Positions 47,301 through 59,971 of a stretch of 64,000 nucleotides of DNA are shown here, in pieces. The stretch is taken from the NCBI RefSeq assembly GCF_042453785.1, contig NC_091675.1, forward strand, positions 3,112,501 to 3,176,500, in the 5' to 3' direction. A model generated the notes under the pieces. The model saw nothing but the letters and a program-made list of their open reading frames with translations, was not told the DNA's origin and ran no database searches. The position numbers and the translations under genes were made by a program. Position 1 is the stretch's first letter. Each line of letters starts with the position of its first letter. The DNA is from Malus domestica. Taxonomy: Eukaryota > Streptophyta > Magnoliopsida > Rosales > Rosaceae.

Positions 47301-48040
47301 ATTTTCTTACTTTTATATTGAGCCTGGTATTTGGTGTCCAAGATTTAATCACAATTCCTCAAACAAAGCTCTTACCCAAACCCACAGGCCCACAGTCCAG
47401 TGACAAACTTGCTAAAATATGGATGATGAACCCAGAAAAGTATAAGACGGCCCAAATATGGAGTCGGGATTAAATTGCTTTCCGTTGTGAGTTGTGCTAC
47501 AACGGATTCTAAAGTGTTACTCACGCGTACACAATTTATAAAACAATCTCTTACGAAATAGCAATGTTGAACAAAAACAAACAATTAAAGCAATTCATCT
47601 TTATGGAGGCCTCTCGCATGCGCATGGGCATGAGCGGAAAGACTAATAACAAAGAAAACATACCACAACCATCTTGATCATAACATCTTTCATCGTTTAC
47701 ACACTCTATATATGGATATGCCATCGCGTAAGTTTTAACCCGATCCATTGCATTGTTCAATGTTGAAACTAATAATAATTAGTGGCACAAAAAGTACTTA
47801 GTCGTAAACATAAAATGTATATATTGTTCTATGAATTGTGTTGTTTCATAAATCATCAACAGCAAGTTCCAAAAGTGATTAAATTTCTGAGTGAAAGCAA
47901 ACGTGCATGATAAGATCATGGGAATTATAACCTGACCTTTCGTTTTGTGCGAGTGCGACAGAAGCAAAATTGGATACCTTCTGAAGAAGAACAGAGTTTT
48001 AACTGATTTGCTCAAAAGCCTTCACTGGTATTGAACCGGT
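44373..48040. other. Intergenic, no gene recognised
   Basis: AT-rich DNA with short runs of A and scattered open frames that have no recognisable motifs, and no clear LTR pairs. Confidence 0.4.

Positions 48041-48041
<1 letters not shown>

Positions 48042-48093
<52 letters not shown>
48042..48093. repeat. (GA)n microsatellite, about 25 units
   Basis: Uninterrupted GA dinucleotides, the longest in the window. Confidence 0.95.
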
Positions 48094-48095
<2 letters not shown>

Positions 48096-49263
48096 CTTCT
48101 TTTTCTCTCTGTCTGTCTGTTAGTCAGTTTTTTGAGGTTACAATCAGAGTTCCTCTTCTGCAAAACCTGAGACTAACAGCAACTACACAAATCGGCATCA
48201 ATTCACAATACAAAGCTTGGCATTCTTTGGTTTAATAACATATTAAAATGATAATGAAAGAGATTTTACAATACTCCAGAATATGAAATAGTTTAAACAA
48301 CCGCAATATTTCATACTATGGAGCATCCTAGAACTTTTAGATAATGACATTGTTTCACAATCATAGTATATTGCATTTGAGATCGGGTGTACCATATTTA
48401 CAATATTATGTCTATAACGCATGACATAGACATGAGACACATGTTGCATGTAAAGTTTTCTCGAATATTTGTCATGCAAAATTGATGATGTGTTAGGTTT
48501 TATTAATGAGTAATGTTACACTTAACATCTATTATCATTTCTCTACTAGAGGTAAGACTCGCCGACATATGTAGGTCTTATCTTTATTATAAATATTATA
48601 TAAATAGGTGGTAAAAGTAGCATTTTTGTTTACTAACATATTTTTAGTTCACTATTTCATGCGTGCCCAATTGTTGTTGGCTGGATTTTTATGTGTCTGA
48701 TTATTGATTATGATCAATTATTTTATTTTTTGCTGCCAAATGAACTAAATTAATCATACTTTCCACCTACTTCATAGTTTTCTTTCCAACTAACCTTATA
48801 TCAATACTCTCTCTTATTCATATTATTTTTTCTGCTAACCGATGTTTAGGGGGAGGGGAGGCTTCCCAATCTCAGAGCCGGATATACTACAAATTTTTTT
48901 GAAGACTAATAGATGAGATCTTCATTTTTTTTTTTAGTTTTTACAGACTGCCTACCAAGAAGGATTATCAGCAGCAAAATTCAAACTTAAGCTATGGTCT
49001 GTCGAAAATAAAGATATTTATTAACTTAACTAACCCTGTTGGCTTATTCATTGTATTTTTTTAATTACTACATAAAACTTCTTAATCATATCCATAAGAG
49101 AATGCTCTTTTGGAATAATTGTGTGTTCTATTCGTCTCTCAAAGAGGGGTTTATAAGATGTTACAATCCTATCAATAAGGAAAGAAATAATTTACATAAA
49201 AAAACATATTAAACTAAGAATTCCAATATTACAGGAATATACACAAAAAGCCAATACTCTCCC

Positions 49264-50215
49264 TCAAGTTGGTGCATATATGTCACACATGCCCAACTTA
49301 TGTAGGAAACTTGAAAACTTATGACTTGAAACAACCTTTGTGAGGATATCTGTCAATTGATCTTTTGTTCTTATTGCTGGTACCTCAATTATCTTCCCTT
49401 CCAATTTTTCTTTGATGAAGAACCAGTCAACTTCAACATGCTTTATTATATCGTGTTGTACTGGATTATGTGCAATGTCATGGGCAACTTTATTATCACA
49501 AAACAATTTCATAAGCTGATCATGTTTTATACCCAAATCCCCTAGCAGAAGCTTAAGCCATAAAATTTCACAAATCCCTAAGGCCATACCTCTGTACTCA
49601 GCTTCTGCACTAGACCAGGCAACCACATTTTTTTTCTTACTCCTCCATGTAACCAAGTTTCCCCCAACGAATGTAAAGTTACCTGTTGTTGAGCGTTTGT
49701 CATCCACTGATCCTGCCCAATCTGCATCAGTATAACCTTCAACTCTAAGATGATTGTTCTTTTTAAACAAAATTCCTTTGCATGGGCTTCCCTTCAAATA
49801 TCTCAAAATCCACATCACTGCATTCATATGGTGTTCTCCAGGATCATGCATGTATTGACTCACTACACTCAAGGCATATGCAAGGTCTGGTCTTGTGTGT
49901 ACCAAGTACATTAAACAACCTACTAACATTTGGTATCTCCATTTGTCAACTGGTACTTGATTAGGATCAACACTAAGCTTCAATCCTTCCTCTAATGGTG
50001 TAGCTACTGGCTGACATGCCAGTTTCGTGTAGCAAATCAATAATATACTTCATCTGAGATAAGTAAATTCCAAAATTGCTTCTCAACACCTCAATCCCTA
50101 GAAAATATTTTAGGGATCCAAGATCTTTCATCTCAAATTTTGTAGACAAGTATCCTTGCAAGGCCGCACGTTCTTCTGGATCATTCCCTGTTACAACCAT
50201 ATCATCTACATACAT
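49264..50215 (-). pseudogene. Copia 2 pol: reverse transcriptase end and RNase H
   Basis: Two overlapping open parts. 49973-50215 has MYVDDMVVTGND (catalytic YVDD) and MKDLGSLKYFLGIEVL. 49264-50040 continues in another frame with MLVGCLMYLVHTRPDLAYA, YTDADWAGS, SSAEAEYRGMA and FCDNKVAHDIAHNPVQHD. One frameshift near 50000 separates them. Confidence 0.88.
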
Positions 50216-50339
50216 AATGAGTGCAGTAAGCTTCCCATTTTACCATTTCAAAAAAAAAAAAATTAAACAGAGTATGATAGGAATTACTTTGTGTGTAACA
50301 AAATGCTCTTATAGATTTTGTGAATCTTCCAAACCATGC

Positions 50340-52259
50340 TCAAGGGGACTGCTTCAAACCATACAAGGATTTCTTCAACCTGTATACCTTTCTTTTGTAT
50401 TTATCCGGAGCACTACATCCTGGTGGAAGATCTATATAATTTTCTTCTATCAAATCTCCATGCAAGAAGGCATTCTTCACATCAAACTGCTGTAAGGGCC
50501 AATTAAGATTCGCAGCCAATGACAACAAAACACGAACTGTGTTGATCTTAGCCACATGGGCAAATGTATCTGTATAATCGATTTCATATTTTTAAGTGTA
50601 CCCTTTTGCTACCAGTCTTGCCTTGAAATGATCCACTGTCCTCCCATCAGCTTTGTACTTAACAATATAAACCCATTTGCATCCCACAAGTTTCTTGCCA
50701 GCTGGCAAGTCCGTGATCTCCCAGGTAGCATTCTTCTTCAACGACTTCAATTCTTCATTCATTGTTGCTTGCCAACGTGGATCAGCTAAAGCCTCATGCA
50801 CACTATTAGGAATAAATGCAGTAGATAATTGAAACACAAATGACTTATTTGATTCTGATAGGTGGTTGGTAGACACATAATTATCTAATGGGTAAAACAC
50901 ATTAGATTCTTGGTTAGGTCTATTCACCGGGTAACTAGTTCTGCATTTAGGGTCAGCTTCGTAAGTAAGTTTAGGAATACCTTGGTTGACACGGTTAGGG
51001 AAATGACGTGGTGATGCATCTGGGATCAAAGATGATTGATTATGGTTATTGAGGCTCAAAGGTGGTGAGATTGACTGTGAGTTAGCTAGCGACAATGAGA
51101 TGTCCAATGGTGAGGAGGCTGGCAGTGAGTTGTCCAACGGTGAGGAAGGCAATGAATTTTCCGACGTTGTCGGTTCATCAACATTGTTTTCATGTGAATG
51201 ATCACCACTTAACTCCAATGCATTACCACTTAATTTCAAGTCATTCACATCATTATTTTCTTGTGAATCATCACCACTTGCTTCCAATACATCACCACTT
51301 AAGTCCAAATGATTCACATCATTATGTTTTTGTGAATCATCACCACTTGTTTCCAATACATCACCACTTAAACCCAAATGATTCACATCAGGAATAGTAT
51401 AATCAAGAGTTTGAACTTCTGTCTGATTCTCCTCGGCAAAGTACATATCGTTTTCATGAAATGCAACATGCATAGTGACAAACAACTTTTGTGTCAGAGG
51501 ATGATAACAACGATATCCTTTCTGATTAGAGGCATACCCCACAAACACGCACCGTAAAGCTCGAGGTTCAAGCTTACTCATTTGCTGTTCATGGAGATGA
51601 ACAAAAACCACACAGCCAAACACGTGAGGTGGAAGATTTGGAACTGCAGGAGCATCAACATGTGAGGAAAGAGCCTGAAAAGGTGTTTGAAAATCAATTG
51701 ATTGGGATGGAACGCGATTAATAAGATACGCAGCCGAGGTAAGAGCTTCTCCCCAATAGGATAACATGAGACGCCCCTCTAGTAAGGAAGCACTGACAAC
51801 CTCTAGAAGATGACGATTCTTGCGCTCTGCAACCTTATTTTGTTGGGGAGTGTATGGACATGTAGTTTGATGAACAATACCATGTTGATCCAGAAAGGCA
51901 CGAAGTTCAGAGTTCACATACTCGCCACCATTATCACTCCTGAAAACCTGTATTTGTGACATATATTGTACTTGCACCATTTTGTGAAATTGCCGGAATA
52001 AGGAAGTAACTTCACTTTTTGACTTCATCAAACAAACCCAAGTCATACGCGTGCAATCATCAATAAAAGTAACGAACCAATAAGCACTACTAAATGTAGC
52101 AGTTTTAGATGGTCCCCAAACATCAAAATGGATTATCATAAATGGAACATAACTTTTTGTCAAACTGGACGGAAATGAAGTACGATAACTTTTAGCTAGT
52201 TCACAAACACCACATTTAAAGCTAGAAACGTCATTCTTAACAAAAAGGCTAGGAAACAA
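50340..52259 (-). pseudogene. Copia 2 pol: integrase and reverse transcriptase N-half
   Basis: 50592-52259 (555 codons) has the zinc-binding remnant FKCGVCELAKSYRT, integrase motifs HFDVWGPS, TFIDDCTRMTWV, FRSDNGGEY and QQNKVAERKNRHLLEV, a repeat-rich linker (three rounds of NDVNxLxLSGxxLExSGD), and the RT start WQATMNEELKSLKKNATWE and VGCKWVYIVKYK. 50340-50555 continues RT ([26 protein letters not shown]). A stop near 50592 and a further break at 50220-50340 disrupt it. Confidence 0.88.
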
Positions 52260-52458
52260 CCTTTGTAACTAACTGAAAGAAGCATGTCCAAGTCGACGAT
52301 GTCACAACCAAACCTTCGAAGCTTTATTCCGCCCCTCCCGAGATCCTTTGACAGTAAGGGCTTAAGTCAACATCTGGGTATTGTTCGATGTCATCTCCAA
52401 GTAGTAAAGCCTCATTTTTCTGATACCATAACCAATAGTCTTGTGAGTTCGAATATCC

Positions 52459-52908
52459 TTAAAACACACAAAAAGAAGGCCAAAAAATAACAAGACAATG
52501 TAGGGCGACAGTTATTTGAGCAACCGATAATAAATTATAATCAAGAGAAGGAACAACAAGCATGATATCAAGATTAAGGGTATCTGAAAAAGAGACAGTG
52601 CCTTCCCCAATAATGGGGGCATGATTACCATTGGCAACACTTACAACAGTTTCGATGGATGGTTTTAAGGTTAGTACTTGTCTAGAATCACAGGTCATAT
52701 ATTCAGTAGCATTGGAATCAATTATCCATGTATTATTCGTAACAGATGCAAAAACCTTTAAAGCTTTACCATCGTTGTTTGTATGTTCAGAAGCTACCTT
52801 AGCTTTGGCAATCAATGCACATGACTCATTACAGCGGGGATGACGAGTCCAACGTGTCATTGCTCTGCGTGAGTTGAGTGCAACGTCTGAGGTGATTGAT
52901 AGGGCCAA
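52459..52908 (-). pseudogene. Copia 2 protease
   Basis: The aspartic protease segment reads WIIDSNATEYMT where active Copia enzymes have DSGA, so the active-site Gly is replaced by Asn. GAG-pre-integrase-like sequence (YNLLSVAQI) follows and then breaks. Confidence 0.75.
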
Positions 52909-53823
52909 GATTCCAAACCAACTAGGTCAACAATGTGAAACCCTTGGAAAACATACAGTAGCCCAAAAAAAAGACAATCTATTTTTTTTCCCTTTTGTTT
53001 CTTTTTTCCTTTTTTTATTTCTCCTTTTTATCTTTTATCTTTATCTTTTTTTCCTTTTTCCTTTCCTTACGCCTGGTTCTTCTTTTTCCTTTCCTTACGC
53101 CTAGGGACTTCATTCGAAGCAAACTTCTTTCGAAACAAGACAAAGAAAATTGCAGATCACAAAAAAAAAAGTTTTGCAGAACACGGGTTGGGTTGCAAAT
53201 TGGTAAGATGGTTAGCAACCGTTTCGCGGGTCTCGTCTCTGGTACAAATAGAATTGCAGACACATGTGGTGGTTCTCAATCGGGATTTGCAGCGATAATG
53301 GGTTTTGAACCTCGGTTAGTGGCCACGTGATGCAACAATGGGTAGTGGTGGGTGGTTGCAATGTATGCTCGGTGAACTCGGGTCAGCAACAACGACGTCG
53401 CTCGCTGGTCTGGGTGGATGCGGGAATCGGCTTGGTGAACTTAGGTCAGCAATGACGGCGTCGCTTGCTGGTCTGACGGTGTGCTGGTGGTTCTCGGTTC
53501 TGCACACAGCGCGCAACTTCTCTATTTTTTTCTAACCTAGGCTCTAATGCCAAGAAGAGAATGCTCTTTTGGAATAATTGTGTGTTCTTTTCATCTCTCA
53601 AGGAGGGGTTTATAAGATGTTACAATCCTATCAATAAGGAAAGAAATAATTTACATAAAAAACATATTAAACTAAGAATCCCAATATTACAGGAATATAC
53701 ACAAAAAGTCAACATATCCAACAAAAGGAAACTGGCTGGATCGATGTTTGGCGGTGGTAGCATCTATAACTTGAACCCCCAACCCAATTATTCAATCAAA
53801 GGTTTCATCATTGAACCTGACTT

Positions 53824-54018
53824 CTCTGCCCTCCCACTTCCCATCCACTCTCATCCCCTCCATTTGTGCGATCACGGTTAAGCTACGTCAACATTTTATA
53901 TTACTATTGCTTTTTGTCTTATTATCTCTATAAAAAAATCAATATAAAATATTAACGTGATTTAACCGTGACCGCATAAAATAAGAAGAGATGAGAGTGT
54001 ATGAAAAATGAAAGGGCA
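53824..54018. mobile_element. Foldback MITE, family 2, copy 2
   Basis: The left end CTCTGCCCTCCCACTTCC is mirrored at the right by GGGCAGAG preceded by ATGAGAGTGTATGAAAAATG. The inner arms match 43831-43988. Confidence 0.6.
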
Positions 54019-55338
54019 GAGCCGGGTCCTTCTTCATTCCCTTTTGCTTTTTGCCATATCTGTAAAAAGCTGAAAAGTAAGACAATGAATCCACGTCTTT
54101 TGCTTGATCAGTGAATACATGCCTTCAAATGGCAAGTCCCAAGACGCACCAATGTTCAAACCTAAATGTCCACGACAAGTAATCAAGTTAGAGTTTGTCT
54201 AGTTGATCGATCGAAATTCATGACCAATGAATCCTTCATCAATTGATACTTTATGGACTCAACAATCATAAATATGATCTTTGTTTTGGGCATGTTTTTA
54301 TTAGAATTTTTTATTAAATTAATCAAAATATTAATAGCATTAGCATCATGAACAACATGTTAGTAGTCGCCAAGTGTTAATATGATCATAATTATTAAAA
54401 GGTTGAACACACTGCATAATTAAAATATTAAATGATCGAACAAGCTATGTGATTAAAAAGACTAATAAAATAACATATTCCAATTTTTTTTTTTTTTTAG
54501 AATTTTTTTTGCTGACACCATAATTGTAATGTATGCTCTCACCATACACCTATCCATTTGACAGTTTTCTTCTATGTTATTATTTTTAGGATTGTATTGG
54601 TGTCATAAATGGAGTGCATGTTGAGGCTTCAATACCACATCCGGATCAATTTCCATACATTGGTAGGAAAGGAATGCCGACTCAAAATGTTATGGCTGCA
54701 TGTAGTTTTGACATGTAATTCACATTTGCTTATGCCGGATGGGAAGACACTGCACATGATACAAGAATTTTTCTATCTGTGCTATGGAATCCAAATTTAA
54801 ACTTTTTTAAGAGTCCAAATAGTAGTCTTCATCCAAATTTAAACTTGTTTATTCTAGAAAGATGATTCAAGAAAAGAAAGAGAGAAAAATTGAAGTTTCT
54901 TAAACTTTATTCTTGATTGGGTGGAATAAATAAATAAAGTTTTCATCTTTTTAAATTTTTGAAAATTTTATAATTTTCTCCAAATTATTGTTAACGTAAC
55001 CCCGAAGTTAGAAGTACAAGAAACACAGAAAGGGAAAGAAAAGCAGCTCTCTCTCTCTCTTCTCTCTCCCTCCATAAAATAAAGCAGTTGCCTTTGTCTC
55101 CTCTAAACACTCTCAAATTATCAATGATTTTAAAACCCAAATTTCTAACCCTTTCTCTCTCTCCGCTGCTCCAAAAAACAAAAACCTAATTTCCGTTCGG
55201 GCGAAGTGAGAACGAAATTGCGAGAAAATCCCCAAATCGAGCTGTGAATTCACTGAATTGCGTCGATTACTGGATAAATTATCGATGAGAAGAATTGAGG
55301 TTGCGGAGGAATCTGAGATCAAAGCTGGGGAGGCGTAG
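54019..55338. other. Intergenic and UBP leader region
   Basis: No gene is seen to about 55000. A CT-rich tract (55046-55072) marks the probable promoter or 5' leader of the protease gene that starts at 55339. Confidence 0.4.
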
Positions 55339-58300
55339 ATGCATGTCGCGGGAGTGAGCTTGGATCTGAATTGGTTCCTGCACTTCATATTTACGGTGTT
55401 TATAATCGCCTTCTGTTTGCTGCACCTGGTGAAGAACACGGCCTCGAAGTACTTTGAGGTCGACGCCAGCTTCGAGGGAGGAGGTGACGGTGGTGATCGG
55501 ACCCCAATTCCTGGCGCGCTCATGGAGGATCCGGTTTGTGTCGTCTGTGGGAATTCGGGTTCCAGGAGGTGCTCTCGCTGCAAGGCCGTTAGATACTGGT
55601 ATTGTTCTTCAATTAACTTGTTAATTTTTGTAGTGAATTTATGTGCCGCTTTAATCATTGTATGTAAAAGTTGCGTCTTTGCACTTAATTATGGTGATTT
55701 TAGTTTCGTAAGTATTGGTAATTTAATGAATTAGGGGCGAAGTTTTAATCTTTGGTGAAATTTATACGTTGTCGAATATAATACAGTTAGTTATTTCCAT
55801 TAATCATGTTGTCTCGCAACAGTTATTTCTTAACTTCTTTTTAGTTAGGCTTTGATCCCATGTATGCTATTTGATTCGTGATGTTCAGTGTTATGCTGGC
55901 AGTCAATGTGTTGCAAGCATCCTATGTTTAGGCTCGGGATTGATCCCTAACATGGATAACTTTGTTTTCGGTGTTGATACTTGCAATGATATATGGGGCT
56001 GTTTACAGGAGACACATGAAGTAACAATATTGAGATGTTAGAACTTTGCTGAATGAGTGATTTGGTGGTATCAATCTAATGTTATAAAAGTAGTGGTTTA
56101 GTATTATCAATTCAATACTTGTATGATGGTGAATGTTTTTCAGACAATGGTAGAGATTCCTATAAGCGTATATTCTTCCATAATAATTTGGTTCTAACGT
56201 TTATAATTTTTCAGCTCATCGAAATGCCAAGAAAAGCATTGGAAGTCAGGGCATAAGACTGAATGCAAGGACTTTCAACCATCTGGCAGAGTGAATTCAG
56301 CTCAGAACACATTGACTAATCGGAGATTTAAAACTTCTGGTGTTGGGGGCAAAACATTCCCTGGACTTGCTCTTGTTCCTGCTCATGGAATTTCTAAGCG
56401 TATCAAGAAGCCGAAAGAGGTGAACTTTTGTTTAGTTTTTCTTTTTCATAAGGAATGCTGCTTACAGTTTTTTTTGTAATTCTTATCTGATACATAGAAG
56501 TAGTAACAAATGCTTAATACTTTTCAGATTCTTTTTCCCTACGATGAATTTGTTGAACTTTTCAATTGGGACAAGCCAGGGTTTCCTCCTTGTGGACTCT
56601 TAAATTGTGGAAACAGGTTTTTCTTTACCTTTTTATGGTTCATTTTAATACCACTAATTGGGTGCTTCCATTTGATCAAGCGGCAAACTTGACTACAGAT
56701 GTCTTCATTCTTTATACACGCCTCTAGCCCGCGAGCACTCACACTTTCACTGACGTTCCTATCATACTTGTACTACCTATGATTTTGTTTATGCTTCTAA
56801 TTTCCCTTTTATTTGCAGTTGCTTTGCCAATGTGGTTCTACAGTGTCTTTCATCCACTCGACCGCTTGTTGCCTACTTGTTAGAGAAGGGCCATCAGAGA
56901 GAGTGTACAGTCTTAAAACCATTCAGTGCTACTTTTTTAGGATAAAGGTGCTTAAGCAAGTCTTGACTCATCAAACAATTATTGTCTTTTCGTTTTTCAG
57001 GCATACGTGAAGACTGGTGCTTCCTTTGTGAATTCCAAATCCATCTTCAAAGAGCAAGCCAAAGTTCGCAGTCCTTTTCACCAACCAACATTATCTCTAG
57101 ATTACCAAATATTGGTGGTAATCTTGGCTATGGGAGGCAGGAGGATGCTCATGAACTCATGAGGTTTCTTTACATGCACTTGATCTAGTTTCTGTATTTA
57201 TCTACTGGGTGTTCTATTGAATACATTGTTAACTATCTTTTTGAATTCTTGTGGTATATGATGGTTGTTGAATTTTATTGTTTTGTAGGTTTGCCATTGA
57301 TACAATGCAGTCTGTCTGTCTTGACGAGTTTGGTGGAGAGAAAGCTGTGACTCCAAGCTCTCAAGAGACAACGTTAATTCAACATATATTTGGTGGCCAG
57401 CTACAATCTCAGGTTATGCATGTTAATGGTGAAGTGTAAATTCAGTTCTGACATCAATTATTTCTTAATTTTTGTGGCCAGCTAGACTGATGCTTACAAT
57501 CATGTCAAATTACATATGTTAAATGGAATGTCATAACAGTTTTGTATTCTATATCTAGATAAGTTGTAGAGCTTTACCTTTTTGGTTCTGGTGTCGTTAC
57601 TTGGAATATTTTCAACATGCCTAACCTTCAAACTTTGGCTATGGCATATGCCTGTTTTGGAATTTTACATCCCTTTTGGGGCTTTCAATAGCGAGTCTAT
57701 TGAGTTTTGTTTAAGTTATTCTTTCCTTCATTGAACAACTGAGCCAATTAGCTGGTATGAATTTTTTACTTATTTTTTTTGGTAAAAGATGTTTAATACC
57801 ATTCTTATTTTCCCCATCAGTTCCCTTCTAATGCATTTTCTCGTTTTGGAATATTTTTCAGGTGATTTGTACAAAATGCGAGAATATATCAAATCAATAC
57901 GAAAATATGATGGATTTAACTGTTGAGATTCATGGGGATGCTTCATCATTGGAGGAGTGTCTTGATCAATTCACCATCAAGGAGTGGCTTCATGGCGATA
58001 ATATGTATAAATGCGATGGGTACGATCTCTACTTTTTCTTTTTTCAATTCCATTTATTATATTTGTTGTCTTTTTCAGTTCTGGATTGTGTAGTTTCTTC
58101 TCTGTTGTATGGTCTCCTATGAGGTTTGAGATACATTGTTTCTGTTAACAGGTGCAATGACTATGTCAAGGCTTGGAAACGTCTTACTGTTAAACGGGCT
58201 CCAAACATACTCACAATTGCCTTGAAGAGATTTCAGGTTTCAACTATACTCTTTTTACATGTTGCTTTGTTAACTGGTGCTCATGTTACAGTTAAAGTGG

Positions 58301-59971
58301 ATCCATCTGTAAATTAGAATTGTTATCAAGAGTTCTTATATCACAATAAGGAAAACCTTTTCTTCCAACTCGTTAGATGCTAGGTGTTTTCAGTTGGAAT
58401 TACGTTGTGTACATATCTAGAAATTCTTTGAGTTATTTACAGATTCTTATTTATGCTGGATTACTGTATCTTTAGTGACTAATAACACATCATCTTTAAG
58501 TTGGTTCACTAACTGTTTTTGGGACCTTGTCAGATTCCTTCTTGAAAATGTATGTACACACACTCATATATTTGATATTATATTTCACGTAATTGATAAT
58601 GAAGTTGTACTTATCTATCGTTACTCTGACGATTCCTGAAATTGTTATGTTGGCAAAACTTTTCAGAGTGGGCGGTTTGGGAAAATTAACAAGAGAGTAA
58701 CATTTCCTGAAACATTAGATCTTAACCCCTACATGAGTGAAGTGGGAGACGGTACAAATATCTATAAGCTTTATGCCGTTGTGGTCCATATCGATATGCT
58801 AAATGCTTCATATTTTGGACACTATATCTGTTATACCAAGGATTTCAGCGGAAACTGGTACAAAATCGACGACTGTAAGGTGAGAATATCTCTCTCCCTC
58901 TCATAGTTATGGCCTTCCCTAGTGCAGACTTTTAAAATGGTTCTGCTAATTCTATTTAATATGCACATTGTAACCAAGCAACTAATTTCTTCTCCGACTT
59001 ATTTTGCCATTTTCACAGGTTGGGACTGTAAATTTGGAAGAGGTACTTTCCCAGGGAGCATATATGCTATTATATAGCAGGTGCGTATATGTGTGTACTC
59101 TTACGTGTCATTCTCAAGTTTCTAAATTAAATTGTATATAGTGGCTTAGACGAATGCAATGTGTGTGACTGGACCCTAGTTCAAACTGGTTTGCACATTT
59201 TATTTTGGGCGAGAAGCATTATGTGAGATACTCTAAAATAATTTTTGTTTCCTGTTTCTGCACAGGGTGCAGCCACGAGCATCATGCCTAAGGACCGAAC
59301 CTCCAAAGAAAAAGGAGGAAATGATGAATGGTGAAGTAGAGCCTTGCCAAAAGAAACAACATAAATGTTCCGTCGCTGAGTCTGCAGATCCTACACACAA
59401 TTCTGGGTCTGTGCCATCTGACACAAGTTTGCCACCACAGATTCCAAGCTGTGTAACAGACTCGGCTGCTGTAATCAATGGTGAGGTTACAATTGAACAT
59501 TCTGATAGTGCGGATCTCAAGCTTAAATTACTTCCAACTGTTTCAAAAGAGGTTTGCATGGTTGAAAATGGTACTGTTAATTCCCCATCTAGTCCATCTG
59601 TTTCAAGGGAGATTTCTATCTGCGAGAAGGACCCTGCTGGTGAATTGGATTTGGATACTGTAAGAGGTGATTCAACTCCAGCTCCAGCTGGTATCGATTT
59701 GTCTAATGGTGAGTCATGTTGGCCTGTTCTGGACGATGTATCAGCGCGCTGCGTGAAGGATCTCTCTTCTTCAGGTCGTGAAGCTGAAAATGGCGATTCC
59801 CAAGATATGGATATCGGTCATTGTGAGTCAAGTTCATCCCCTGCAGAGGACATTGAAATTTACCGGAGCAATGGGCCGACGACTCATGCAAATGGAACTG
59901 ATTACCCGGTTGTGAATTCTGGTATTCTGAATGGGAACGGAATCCACATAATAGAAGTAGATGACGGCTAA
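55339..59971 (+). CDS. Ubiquitin-specific protease with MYND zinc finger, UBP18/UBP19 type
   Basis: Cysteine deubiquitinase (USP/UCH fold) that removes ubiquitin from proteins. Eleven exons: 55339-55598, 56215-56419, 56528-56616, 56819-56904, 57001-57163, 57289-57412, 57862-58019, 58152-58236, 58667-58879, 59019-59080 and 59266-59971. All phases agree, giving 716 residues. Features in order: hydrophobic N-terminal segment (about 11-31, likely membrane anchor); MYND finger beginning [16 protein letters not shown] and ending [10 protein letters not shown]; Cys box [19 protein letters not shown] (Cys186); [10 protein letters not shown]; zinc-binding CxxC pairs (ICTKCEN, YKCDGCNDY); His box [12 protein letters not shown] (His442) and WYKIDD (Asp458). 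The C-terminal 230 residues are polar and low-complexity, without a known domain. Length, anchor and MYND fit the UBP15-19 group, closest to UBP18/19 by size; the exact orthologue is not settled. Confidence 0.94.

Larger units (their letters stand above)
49094..53714 (-). mobile_element. Ty1/Copia LTR retrotransposon 2, gag-deleted
   Basis: Short LTRs of 163 bp at 49094-49256 and 53552-53714. TATCC flanks both ends (49089-49093 and 53715-53719). The primer site after the 5' LTR is a variant (TTGGCATTAGAGCC), and a purine tract (TTGAGGGAGAG) precedes the 3' LTR. PR-INT-RT-RH lie in Copia order on the minus strand, split by frameshifts. Between the primer site and the protease (52910-53540) no gag domain is visible; that space is low-complexity T/C-rich and GC-rich sequence. 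Confidence 0.88.

Noticed and set aside
48955..49040. Another minus-strand SINE
   Set aside because: Box A- and B-like motifs are weak and no body or tail could be defined.
53015..53263. Lysine/arginine-rich minus-strand open frame
   Set aside because: It is made by a T/C-rich low-complexity stretch in the gag-deleted part of Copia 2.
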